Shown here: piece after piece, positions 1 through 8,300 of the stretch
Layout of the letters: every line of letters begins with the position of its first letter
How positions within the stretch are numbered: position 1 is the stretch's first letter
Source of the DNA: JAEUUM01 sp038326165
GTDB lineage: Bacteria > Bacteroidota > Bacteroidia > Chitinophagales > Saprospiraceae
NCBI GenBank assembly: GCA_038326165.1
Contig: JBBQJT010000008.1
Location: forward strand, 1-64,000
DNA length: 64,000 bases
Direction of reading: 5' to 3'
Notes under the pieces: generated by a model
What the model was told of the DNA's origin: nothing
The model's input: only the letters and a program-made list of their open reading frames with translations
The model's database searches: none
Position numbers and translations under genes: made by a program

Positions 1-33
1 CAAAGTGTCACTATGATCCCTGTATCGCACTAA
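1..33 (+). CDS. rpmI: C-terminal tail of ribosomal protein L35 (partial)
   Basis: Ten in-frame codons followed by TAA lie 10 bases before rplT. In nearly all bacteria rpmI (L35) directly precedes rplT, so this is read as the last residues of L35 (ending ...TMIPVSH). The call rests on gene order and frame only; ten residues are too few to identify the family by themselves, and the start lies outside the window. Confidence 0.5.
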   Translation, partial: QSVTMIPVSH

Positions 34-43
34 TCAATAAACT

Positions 44-388
44 ATGCCACGTTCAGTAAACTCAGTCGCCTCAAGAGCAAGGCGCAAAAAAGTGCTCAAA
101 GCAGCTCGCGGATATTTCGGAGCTAGAAGTAAGGTCTACACAGTAGCAAAAAATGCTTTAGATAAAGCAATGCTTTACATGTACAAAGACCGTAAATTTA
201 AAAAGCGTGCTTACCGCCGCTTGTGGATTGCACGTATCAATGCAGGTGTTCGTGCACATGGATTGACTTACTCAGTATTTATCCATAAGTTAAGCGAGGC
301 CAACATTACCCTTAACAGAAAAGCATTAGCAGATTTGGCCCTTAACAATCCAGATACTTTTGCTTCTATTGTTAATAGCGTAAGATAA
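44..388 (+). CDS. rplT: 50S ribosomal protein L20
   Basis: Large-subunit protein L20, which binds 23S rRNA early in assembly. The 114-residue product has the usual length. It begins MPRSVNSVASRARRKKVLKA, shows the conserved AARGYFGARS stretch and the helical RRLWIARINAG core, and has the strongly basic N-terminal half typical of L20. It follows the apparent end of rpmI by 10 bases, the conserved infC-rpmI-rplT order, and is closed by an intrinsic terminator 20 bases downstream. In other bacteria L20 represses its own operon; no leader is visible here because the upstream part is cut off. Confidence 0.98.
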   Translation: MPRSVNSVASRARRKKVLKAARGYFGARSKVYTVAKNALDKAMLYMYKDRKFKKRAYRRLWIARINAGVRAHGLTYSVFIHKLSEANITLNRKALADLALNNPDTFASIVNSVR

Positions 389-407
389 GTCTTTTCAGAT
401 TAAAAAT

Positions 408-441
408 AAAAGCTCTTCAGTGTAAATTGGAGAGCTTTTTT
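408..441. terminator. Bidirectional intrinsic terminator between rplT and the GH109 operon
   Basis: An AAAGCTCT arm pairs with an AGAGCTTT arm across a loop of about 14 bases. There is a T run on the plus side and an A run on the left, so the hairpin can stop both rplT and the leftward operon whose last stop codon is at 461. Confidence 0.85.
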
Positions 442-460
442 AGTCGACAATTGATTATTT

Positions 461-1813
461 TTACCATAGGTCACTGCTTCCAAAGGTATTTGGCTTATTG
501 ATCCATTTACCACCGCTAAAATCTGGAAATACAACTGGTTGGCTTCCCAAGACTATTGATTGCTCAGAAAGTGGAGTTACTGCAGCCCAAGTAGCATAAT
601 CATAAACATCTATTGGAAATGGCTCATTTCGTTTTAAGCCTTCAATAAAAGAGTTCACAACAAAAAAGTCCATTCCACCATGTCCGGCACCTTTCGCATC
701 AGCAACATATCTTTTCCATAGTGGATGATCGTATTCATCGTAATAAGCTTGAGCATCTTGCCAATTGTGTGCCTTACTTAGCCCTTCAATATGTACACTT
801 TTGTTAACATCCATCCAAATACCTTTTGTTCCTTGGACTCTGAATCCTAATGAATATGGTCTTGGTAAACTGGTGTCATGCGTCAAAGTGATAGTTTCAC
901 CCTTTGCGGTCTTTATCATTGTTGTAACAACATCACCAAGTGCAAATTTTATCTTGGCATTTGGATGATCTTTACCAGCCATATTTACGATATAATCGTT
1001 TAATCCCATTGACTTCGATGACATGCTGGTAAGAAAGGCCATGCGATTACCGCGCTCTAAATCCAGAAACATTGCAATAGGTCCAAGTCCATGAGTTGGG
1101 TACAATTCTCCATTGCGATTCACACTGTTATTGGTTCTCCATCGAGCCTCAGAATATCCTTTGGAACCAAACTCTACTCCACCACCATATGCTTGCTTGC
1201 CATCATTGAATTTTACGGCTCGAAGATCATGTTGATAACCTCCTTCACAATGAATCATTTCACCAAACATTCCCTTGCGGTGCATGTTAAAAATGGCCAT
1301 GACATCGCGTCTGTAACACACATTCTCAAGAAACATGATGGGAGTGGCAGTTCTTTCAAAGGTTCTGATCAACTGCCAACATTCATCCAAATTATATGCT
1401 CCGTTTACTTCACATCCAACAGCAATATTGGCCTCCATGGCATCAACACACATTACGGTATGCCATTCCCAAGGAGTTGCAACTATGACACCGTCTAGAT
1501 CCTTTCTGTCAAGAAGCTTCTTGTAATTGTAAACTCCACCCAAATAAACCTCTGGCTTTGCTCTGCCGTTATCGCTGATTACTTTCAAAGTAAGATCAAT
1601 ACTATCCTGTTCAATATCTGATATTGCAACCAAAATGACATCTTCCCTGCGCGTTAAAAGATCAACATGATCCCTTCCACGCATACCAACACCAATGACA
1701 CCAATTTTCAATTTATCTTTAGAATGAATTTTGGAAGTTATTATCGGTTGATTCAATAAACCAATACCAGCAAGAGTTACAGCACTTGATTGAACAAAGG
1801 TTCTCCGTTTCAT
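461..1813 (-). CDS. Tat-exported Gfo/Idh/MocA family protein, GH109-type glycosidase (alpha-N-acetylgalactosaminidase-like)
   Basis: A 450-residue protein with an N-terminal KRRTFVQ twin-arginine motif and hydrophobic stretch, so it is probably exported folded through Tat. Residues of about 35-160 form a Rossmann NAD-binding domain (KIGVIGVGMRG), followed by the Gfo/Idh/MocA C-terminal domain. Stretches such as HCEGGYQHDLR (Tyr193, His195) and LYPTHGLGP (Tyr238, His241) match, from memory, the GH109 alpha-N-acetylgalactosaminidases, which use tightly bound NAD+ to cleave terminal GalNAc by an elimination mechanism. It is the last gene of a four-gene leftward operon and overlaps the kinase-like gene by 4 bases (ATGA). 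The partner kinase and nucleotidyltransferase fit use of a released amino sugar. Substrate is inferred; a plain Gfo/Idh/MocA sugar dehydrogenase is the alternative. Confidence 0.8.
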   Translation of the reverse strand: MKRRTFVQSSAVTLAGIGLLNQPIITSKIHSKDKLKIGVIGVGMRGRDHVDLLTRREDVILVAISDIEQDSIDLTLKVISDNGRAKPEVYLGGVYNYKKLLDRKDLDGVIVATPWEWHTVMCVDAMEANIAVGCEVNGAYNLDECWQLIRTFERTATPIMFLENVCYRRDVMAIFNMHRKGMFGEMIHCEGGYQHDLRAVKFNDGKQAYGGGVEFGSKGYSEARWRTNNSVNRNGELYPTHGLGPIAMFLDLERGNRMAFLTSMSSKSMGLNDYIVNMAGKDHPNAKIKFALGDVVTTMIKTAKGETITLTHDTSLPRPYSLGFRVQGTKGIWMDVNKSVHIEGLSKAHNWQDAQAYYDEYDHPLWKRYVADAKGAGHGGMDFFVVNSFIEGLKRNEPFPIDVYDYATWAAVTPLSEQSIVLGSQPVVFPDFSGGKWINKPNTFGSSDLW

Positions 1814-2814
1814 ATTTTATGATTTAGAATAAATTGATTCGCTTGACCTAACAAGATATATTGATTTCTTGCTCTTATATAATTCTCTTCTGGAAAATTG
1901 ATCGAATAATATTTATTGCCAAGCAAGTAATCAGTTGCAAAGCGCAGAGACATGATGTAAAACATGAATAAAACTCCCTTTAGTAGATACTCATCGGATA
2001 TGTTTGTAAGATTTCGATAGGCAGAAAGCATTGCTTCCATATATTGGTGATCGAATTTCACTTGAGAAATTTGCAGCTCTGATTCACCGCAATTTACACT
2101 AACACTTCGTACCAAATCACCAAAATCAGTGCAAGCATAACCTGGCATCAATGTATCTAAATCAATAATTTTTACAGCTTCTCCCCTTTCATCAAAAAGC
2201 ATATTGCTTATCTTTAGGTCATTATGACATACTATAGTCTTTTCTGTTGCAGTCATTTCGTTATAGTCTCCAATCAAAAAGGAAAAACTGCGGAGACCAG
2301 ATATCAACTCGTTTAGTTTATCGTCCTTCAACTCAGTCAAAATACAAGCTTCATTAAACTTCTTGTAGCGATGGTTCAAATCATGAAATTTTGGAATTAT
2401 AACCTGTAACAATGATGATTTAACATGCCTTGTTTCCAAATGAAATTTACCCAGTAATTCCGCAGCAGAAACAGCCATTTCAATCGTACAAATTAGATTG
2501 TGAGAAATAAGTTCTTCTTCCCACTTGGTGATTCTGTAAAACTGATTATCATGTTTCCACAAACTTGATTTTTCTGGGGCAATGAGTTGCACCAGCAATT
2601 CTGGGCAAAATTCATAGAGTAATATTTCATTTTCACCAATAAGTTTTGGTGACTCAAAGACCAAATCATTTATTTGCTGAATGGCAAAACTACCCTTAGT
2701 CGTCATCACCTTCATAGTTTTGTTGATAAGACCAGAATGAATTGAGCGCACACCAGTTATTTCACCCAAATCTGCCTTTGTTAACAGTATTGTCAATATC
2801 TTTTCATCAATCAT
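1810..2814 (-). CDS. Aminoglycoside phosphotransferase-fold kinase, possibly an N-acetylhexosamine 1-kinase
   Basis: A 334-residue cytosolic protein of the APH/choline-kinase fold. The catalytic loop reads CHNDLKISNMLFD (H-x-D-x4-N) and the metal-binding motif reads IIDLDTLMPGYACTDFGD. The DLDTxMPG...DFGD arrangement is also seen in N-acetylhexosamine 1-kinase (NahK) and its relatives, which phosphorylate GalNAc/GlcNAc at C1. It sits between a sugar nucleotidyltransferase (4-base overlap) and a GH109-type glycosidase (4-base overlap), so translation is probably coupled and the substrate is probably the sugar released by the glycosidase. The kinase fold is clear; the sugar specificity is inference from context and motif resemblance. 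Another small-molecule kinase remains possible. Confidence 0.75.
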   Translation of the reverse strand: MIDEKILTILLTKADLGEITGVRSIHSGLINKTMKVMTTKGSFAIQQINDLVFESPKLIGENEILLYEFCPELLVQLIAPEKSSLWKHDNQFYRITKWEEELISHNLICTIEMAVSAAELLGKFHLETRHVKSSLLQVIIPKFHDLNHRYKKFNEACILTELKDDKLNELISGLRSFSFLIGDYNEMTATEKTIVCHNDLKISNMLFDERGEAVKIIDLDTLMPGYACTDFGDLVRSVSVNCGESELQISQVKFDHQYMEAMLSAYRNLTNISDEYLLKGVLFMFYIMSLRFATDYLLGNKYYSINFPEENYIRARNQYILLGQANQFILNHKI

Positions 2815-3629
2815 TTATCAAAAAGATATGATTTTACCAACTCAAGATCAAAAGGATGCGTCAAGCCTGTCCATTGGCTACTAACTACGGAAACATTAAA
2901 ATATCCCAGAGAATTAATTTTAAGTGACCATTCAATAGCATCAATAATTCCCTTCTCCTTAGAATTATTTCCAATTTCCAATATCAAAAATTCTCTCAAA
3001 TATTTAGATAAAAACTCGGCCTTTAAAAATATGGCGTTCATTGACACCAAATCAGTTGCTTGGACCCTTTCATGTTCTTTATTAAATATGGAACCATTGA
3101 GCAACTGATAACTGCTCTCTGTTATTGCCATCAAATGGTTTTGCTTATTGGTTTTTATTTTGCCTCGATTGACCATGCCTGTCGGTGGAAGGCAATTTTG
3201 AACTTCATAGGCTACTATACCACCAAGGTAAGATTTGGGAAGGTATTTCATCTCGAATCCTTTTAGAATCGTCTGACGGGCATAATAATCATCTCCATTA
3301 AGCATAAATACATCGTTTGCTCCATTAAACAGGATACATGCTGATTCATGGGCATCTAAAACAGCATAAGCCGTACCTGCAAATTCATTCTTTTGTGTGA
3401 CCAATACAATTTGGCAAAGCGATAGGTAGCATTTTAAATGTTGCCGAATCTTAACCAAAACTCCTCTTCTACCGACAATTATAATTTTCTTGAAACCAAC
3501 TTCAATCCCATATTGGATGCTGTAATCAAGAAAATACTCTCCTTTGGGGCCAATAGGTTCAATTTGTTTTGGACGACCAAATCGGCTTGATTTACCTGCA
3601 CAAAGAATAACCAGGACTGGATCATTCAT
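2811..3629 (-). CDS. Sugar-phosphate nucleotidyltransferase
   Basis: A 272-residue protein beginning with a nucleotidyltransferase signature (VILCAGKSSRFGRPKQIEPI), where the GxxSRFG..K loop binds the NTP. An NGDDYY motif around residue 115 is placed like the metal-binding aspartates of this family. It is somewhat shorter than classical UDP-sugar pyrophosphorylases. It lies 2 bases after the pRiA4b-like gene and overlaps the kinase gene by 4 bases. With the downstream kinase it would convert a sugar 1-phosphate into a nucleotide sugar. Family call is firm, substrate unknown. Confidence 0.8.
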   Translation of the reverse strand: MNDPVLVILCAGKSSRFGRPKQIEPIGPKGEYFLDYSIQYGIEVGFKKIIIVGRRGVLVKIRQHLKCYLSLCQIVLVTQKNEFAGTAYAVLDAHESACILFNGANDVFMLNGDDYYARQTILKGFEMKYLPKSYLGGIVAYEVQNCLPPTGMVNRGKIKTNKQNHLMAITESSYQLLNGSIFNKEHERVQATDLVSMNAIFLKAEFLSKYLREFLILEIGNNSKEKGIIDAIEWSLKINSLGYFNVSVVSSQWTGLTHPFDLELVKSYLFDK

Positions 3630-3631
3630 TT

Positions 3632-4204
3632 TTAATTGTCTTCATTCAATTCTCCAAAGCCTGTCAGCTCGTCCAGATCACCATAGGAACCTTCCTCACT
3701 ATCAAAATACTTACCGAGACTTTGATTGACCAAATCAACATCAAACTCATCAGGCATAAAATCTGCAAGCACAATAGACCTAAGCATTTCTGCTTCTTGA
3801 GTTATACTTTTTGGCCAGTTCGTAATCGCGATATTATAAATGGCAATTGAGTCTATTTTTTGAGGTGGTGAAGCACCTGCACCCTTTATACAAAGAGGGT
3901 AATCAGCCAAATCTTCGGTATAACGGAATCCTTCAGTTAAAACATTTACTTTCCAACCATTGGCATAATTATAGAGTAATTCAACCCCTTTTTTGTTGAG
4001 TACCTCTGGGATTATTTCATCATCTTCAATCATTTCACCTTCAAGCATGTAAGTGTATGCTGAATCATCTTCCCACAGAAATGCTCCTTGAATGATTTGG
4101 TGCAATTCATGCAGATCAAGATCAAGCGGCAACATAAGGGTTCTAAATACTTGTGGATTTGCTCCATCCAAATTCAAAGTTAACTCTATCAAATTATTAC
4201 GCAT
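3632..4204 (-). CDS. Plasmid pRiA4b ORF-3-like family protein
   Basis: A 190-residue acidic protein. Residues of about 5-115 show the pRiA4b ORF-3-like pattern: a beta-rich start (ELTLNLDGANPQVFRTLMLP), an L-x-x-L-H-x-I-I-Q helix, a Y-x-Y-x-x-G-W-x-V strand and the closing PLCIKGAGASPPQ. The function of this domain is unknown; it is often listed as a transposon passenger, but no transposase, inverted repeat or composition shift is seen here. It is the promoter-proximal gene of the operon with the nucleotidyltransferase, kinase-like and GH109 genes, and a good promoter core lies just upstream. Confidence 0.75.
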   Translation of the reverse strand: MRNNLIELTLNLDGANPQVFRTLMLPLDLDLHELHQIIQGAFLWEDDSAYTYMLEGEMIEDDEIIPEVLNKKGVELLYNYANGWKVNVLTEGFRYTEDLADYPLCIKGAGASPPQKIDSIAIYNIAITNWPKSITQEAEMLRSIVLADFMPDEFDVDLVNQSLGKYFDSEEGSYGDLDELTGFGELNEDN

Positions 4205-4221
4205 GGTGTTGAATTGTAATA

Positions 4222-4250
4222 CAAATTTATCATTCTCATTGGAATAACAA
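4222..4250 (-). promoter_or_regulatory. Bacteroidota-type promoter of the pRiA4b/GH109 operon
   Basis: Read on the minus strand, TTG (4248-4250), an 18-base spacer and TAAATTTG (4222-4229) match the Bacteroidota sigma-A consensus TTG-N(17-23)-TAnnTTTG. The ATG at 4204 is 17 bases beyond the core, a normal short leader. Nearest consensus promoter to the four-gene operon. Confidence 0.6.
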
Positions 4251-4312
4251 GGAGTTCAGTTAAAATAAACTCTAAAATTGCCGACACAAAAATCCTTGAG
4301 TTTTGGAATTTA

Positions 4313-4320
4313 TAAATTTG
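4313..4320 (+). promoter_or_regulatory. Promoter -7 element of tsaD
   Basis: TAAATTTG is a perfect TAnnTTTG match. The nearest TTG upstream leaves only 14 bases, so the -33 part is poor. If used, transcription would begin near 4327, after the alternative TTG start at 4278, which supports the ATG at 4380 as the tsaD start. Confidence 0.4.
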
Positions 4321-4379
4321 ATAATTTATTAAACGAAAAAATCATTTCCTATAGTTTGATTATTTATGACCTTTGCTGG

Positions 4380-5384
4380 ATGAAACCATTTACTATACTC
4401 GCTATTGAATCCTCTTGTGATGACACTGCAGCAGCAGTTATTACGGATGGTAGAATCTTATCCAACATGGTTTCTACACAATTAGAACACGATCAATATG
4501 GTGGAGTTGTCCCTGAAGTTGCATCGCGGGCGCATCAATCAAACATCCTTCCGGTTGTAGAACTGGCTCTTAAGATGGCTGAGACAACTTTGGAGCATAT
4601 TGATGGTGTAGCAGTAACCCAAGGACCTGGATTAATGGGAAGTTTGCTAGTTGGAATTAATTTTGCCAAGTCAATTGCATTGGCATTGGATAAGCCTTTG
4701 ATCGGAGTGAATCATATGGAGGCTCATGTAATGGCCCACTTCATAGATGAACCAAAACCTAGTTTCCCATTTCTGTGCCTTACCGTATCAGGTGGACATA
4801 CTCAAATCGTTCTTGTGAACGCCTTGAATGACATGAAGGTGATAGGCTCAACCATTGACGATGCAGCTGGGGAGGCATTTGACAAAGCTGGTAAGTTGCT
4901 AGGGTTGGGTTACCCAGCAGGAGCTTTAATAGATAAGTATGCTCAACTTGGAGAGGCTGTTTATAAGTTTCCAGAGCCTAAAATTCCAGACTTGAATTTT
5001 AGCTTTAGCGGATTGAAAACTTCAATAATGCTCTTCATAAAAAAAGAAATGGCTTTAAACCCAAATTTCATTCATGAAAATCGAAACGATACATGTGCGT
5101 CTATTCAAGATCGTATTGTCAGTATACTCATCAACAAACTCAAAAAAGCAGCTGATCAATATCAAATCAACCAATTGGGAATTGCAGGTGGCGTGTCAGC
5201 AAATAGTGGATTGAGAGAGGCTCTGAGGAGGCTCTGTGTACAAACAAATAGACAAGCCTTCATTCCAGAATTTCAATATTGCACAGACAATGCTGCCATG
5301 ATAGCTATGGCAGCACATTACAAATACCTAAACAAGGATTTTTCGAGTCAGGACATGAAGCCATTTGTTCGCAATTTGGTATAA
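4380..5384 (+). CDS. tsaD: tRNA N6-adenosine threonylcarbamoyltransferase TsaD
   Basis: TsaD transfers the threonylcarbamoyl group from TC-AMP to A37 of ANN-decoding tRNAs, together with TsaB and TsaE. The 334-residue product starts MKPFTILAIESSCDDTAAAV, the standard Kae1/TsaD opening. It carries the metal-binding HMEAH pair (His112, His116), the SGGHTQIV nucleotide-binding stretch and NFSFSGLKTS. The frame is open further upstream to a TTG at 4278, but that extension has no family counterpart and precedes the likely transcription start, so the ATG at 4380 is chosen. Its stop is separated by a single base from the stop of the convergent macroglobulin gene, leaving no room for a terminator. 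Confidence 0.97.
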   Translation: MKPFTILAIESSCDDTAAAVITDGRILSNMVSTQLEHDQYGGVVPEVASRAHQSNILPVVELALKMAETTLEHIDGVAVTQGPGLMGSLLVGINFAKSIALALDKPLIGVNHMEAHVMAHFIDEPKPSFPFLCLTVSGGHTQIVLVNALNDMKVIGSTIDDAAGEAFDKAGKLLGLGYPAGALIDKYAQLGEAVYKFPEPKIPDLNFSFSGLKTSIMLFIKKEMALNPNFIHENRNDTCASIQDRIVSILINKLKKAADQYQINQLGIAGGVSANSGLREALRRLCVQTNRQAFIPEFQYCTDNAAMIAMAAHYKYLNKDFSSQDMKPFVRNLV

Positions 5385-5385
5385 G

Positions 5386-8300
5386 CTATTCGATTTTCAA
5401 TAAGGTTCCTTCCGAGTGACTTGAAAATTCAGGAGCATACAAACATATCAAACTTGCCATTCCTCCTGAGTAAACTCCGGGATTATTGGTTCGCAATCGG
5501 TAACTTATGATGTGTGTTCCTTTGGGCAAATAATCCATATAAAAGTATGTTCCAATATCCTTAGTACTTTGATAATAACCCAGTTCTCCATATTTATAAC
5601 CGCTGATAACATCTATGGGCTCTAAACCCGCAGCTCTGAGGTCTTTCAATTGTACAAATTCTAGATCTCTGTCTACTCTCAAGATCAATTGCACCTCCAC
5701 ACTTTCTCCTGCTTTTATGGATTCCCCTGTTTTCAACTCGAAAGATCGTTTGGTACCATTTGTTCTAAAGTAATGTTTTTCGATCCGCAATGGAGTTCCC
5801 ACTGCTGGTTTAACTTTATCTAAATCCTCCAAATATTGCCAGTATGCACCACCCCAGCCTACGTTGTTGTTGGTATTTTCAATTCTAATATCAGCAGTTT
5901 TGGAAGTTACCATTGCTGGTGTTATACTTGTTTGAAAATATCCCGTACCAGCCTCTGTTGCTGGGATATTCAGTTTATTATCGGCTATTGAAATTAAAGG
6001 ATTCTTTGGAGAACTTAGCACAGCGGTGTCACCGAGCAAAAGCGCATAAATAGCTTCTGTAGTTGCAGATGTTGTCGGCCAAGCTGTAGTTTGCTTGTTC
6101 TTGAGCAACCAAACCTTCATTTCAGTAATATCCTGATCATTAGAATTATTGGCATGAAATGCTTGAATCAACATGCTTTGTGTTTCAACAGGTAATTGAT
6201 ACCAATAATATCCCCAATTGTCTTTCCAATACATTCCTAACTCGTTTGATCTTACAGCTGTCTCTTTAAGCGATTTAATTAATTTCGCAACCATGTCCTT
6301 TTGGTTGGTCTCTAAGCCAATCATTATCAGCATAGCTTTAAAATAATTGGATTGGCTCAGCCAGTATTTATTCATTTGCATAAAATACCAATCGTGAGCT
6401 TCCTTATTCAATCTGGTTTCAGCTTTATTCAAAACAAGAACCATAATAGCTTGTAGGTCAGTACCATTAATATGTTCTGATCGTAGATCAAACTTATTTC
6501 TTATGGAAGCCACTTTGAGCAATGTGTATCGGTTGTTGGTTTCGTTGATTATGTAATCCATTGATTTATTAACAATCCTTTCCGAAGCTGATGTATTCAA
6601 ACCGAGTTTAGAAAGATGAGATAGTCCGAATATCAATTGTTGGGTTATATAGCGATTTGGTCTTCCTCCCTCTACCCATCCAAATGAGCCATCAGAATTC
6701 TGACGCGAGGCTATCAAGTCAATAGAGTTCATTGATTCAGCTTCAATTTTTTTTATGTCAAATAAGGAAGAAATGGCTTTTCTTTGTTCAGCCTCAGCTA
6801 TTGATTGACGAATCCATGGTGTTTCATCCAATAATTCAGGAGTTAGCTTTGCCTTTGTCTCTAGAGTTGAAGACAAACCTTCTTTTGCAGCCCAATCCTG
6901 ATAATACTTTGCAATTTCAGGATATTTATTTGCGATATGGCCCGCTAATCTGTTGGAAAAATACCTTGAAAATACGTAATCCAAACAATCGTCATTTTTC
7001 TCTGCCAAATATGGTAAAGCCTTGATGACCAACCATGCAGGGTTAGCAGTGTAATCCAGTTGGAAGGATACAGTCTGGGAAGTGGAACTCAGATTTTTTT
7101 TCAGGCTTTCAAAGACAAAATTTTTCTTTTGATTTGGTCTGAGGAACATTGGCAAAGTCTCATAAACAAGAATTCTATTACTCAATACAGGCAATTCACC
7201 TTGTTGCCCGTCACCACGGACGCCATCAGATGCAACTATCAGATATTCAATCGGAGATACCCAATCCTTAGGGACTTTTAACTCAAAATTTGCAACCACC
7301 GTTGAGTTTCCTTCGGAACTGAAGCTCGATGAAGCATTCGAACAGAACAAAGCCGTTACCTTTTGACGGGTAATGGCATCTACCAATTCAATTGTGATCT
7401 TTCCAGCCTGGAGCCGATCACTTGTATTAATAATCCTGACTGGTATCACAACTTGATCATTTTGACGCATAAAACGAGGCAAATTTGGTTGAATCATAAA
7501 ATCCTTACTCGTTTCAACCATTTTATAGTCAATTGCAGTTGCCATATCTTTGGTATTGGCTAAAAGCATAAAGTTCCACTTGGTCAATGCTTCATTCATA
7601 GTAAAGTCGATGACATAATTCCCTTCATCATCCTGCATTACGTTCGGAATAAAAAAAACTGTTTCTTTCAAGTTGGTCCTCATTGGATTGAAAGGCTTAA
7701 CAGACTTCTCTAAAGTCAATGGCGGTGGCGGTGCAATTTTATCATTTCCCTTTTTAGCCATTACCTCTTCACCTTTTACGTAATCATTTTCCATTGATGC
7801 CTTGTCATCCATGGCTTCAGGAACAGCACCAGAAGCCATTGCCATGTTTCTCATCATGATTCTTCTATTTTGAGAATACAAGTACCAATCTCTTCCCCAT
7901 AATGAAAGATATGGAAAGTTTAAGCTGACAAAATCCTGATAAACTACATTTTGCATCCAAGTGCTACTTTCAGAACCGAGTAAAAACTCTCTAAAATAAT
8001 TTGATTTCTTGAAGGGTCTGTTATCGAAAAAATATGTTGTCCAAATGTTTTGGGCGAATTGATCCAAGGATGCATCGTACATTGAGGCCAACAATTCAGC
8101 GACCACCCTTTCGCCATCATTGCCACTAACTTTGATTCTCCACGTAGATTTTTCGCCAGGATACAATTTATTCGCAATATTCAGGTATTCTATTTTTAAT
8201 GTTTTGTTGGTCCATGGCACTTCCAAAACAACATTTTTACTCAAATAAGATTCTCCTCGGAAATTGGCACTAAATGATAGTGTAACACCACCTCTGTCTG

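Noticed and set aside
3632..4204. Transposon passenger or mobile element suggested by the pRiA4b domain name
   Set aside because: No transposase, terminal inverted repeats or target duplication around it, and it is tightly packed in a metabolic operon.
4278..4379. N-terminal extension of TsaD from a TTG start
   Set aside because: The extension has no family counterpart and begins upstream of the likely transcription start; the ATG at 4380 gives the standard TsaD opening.
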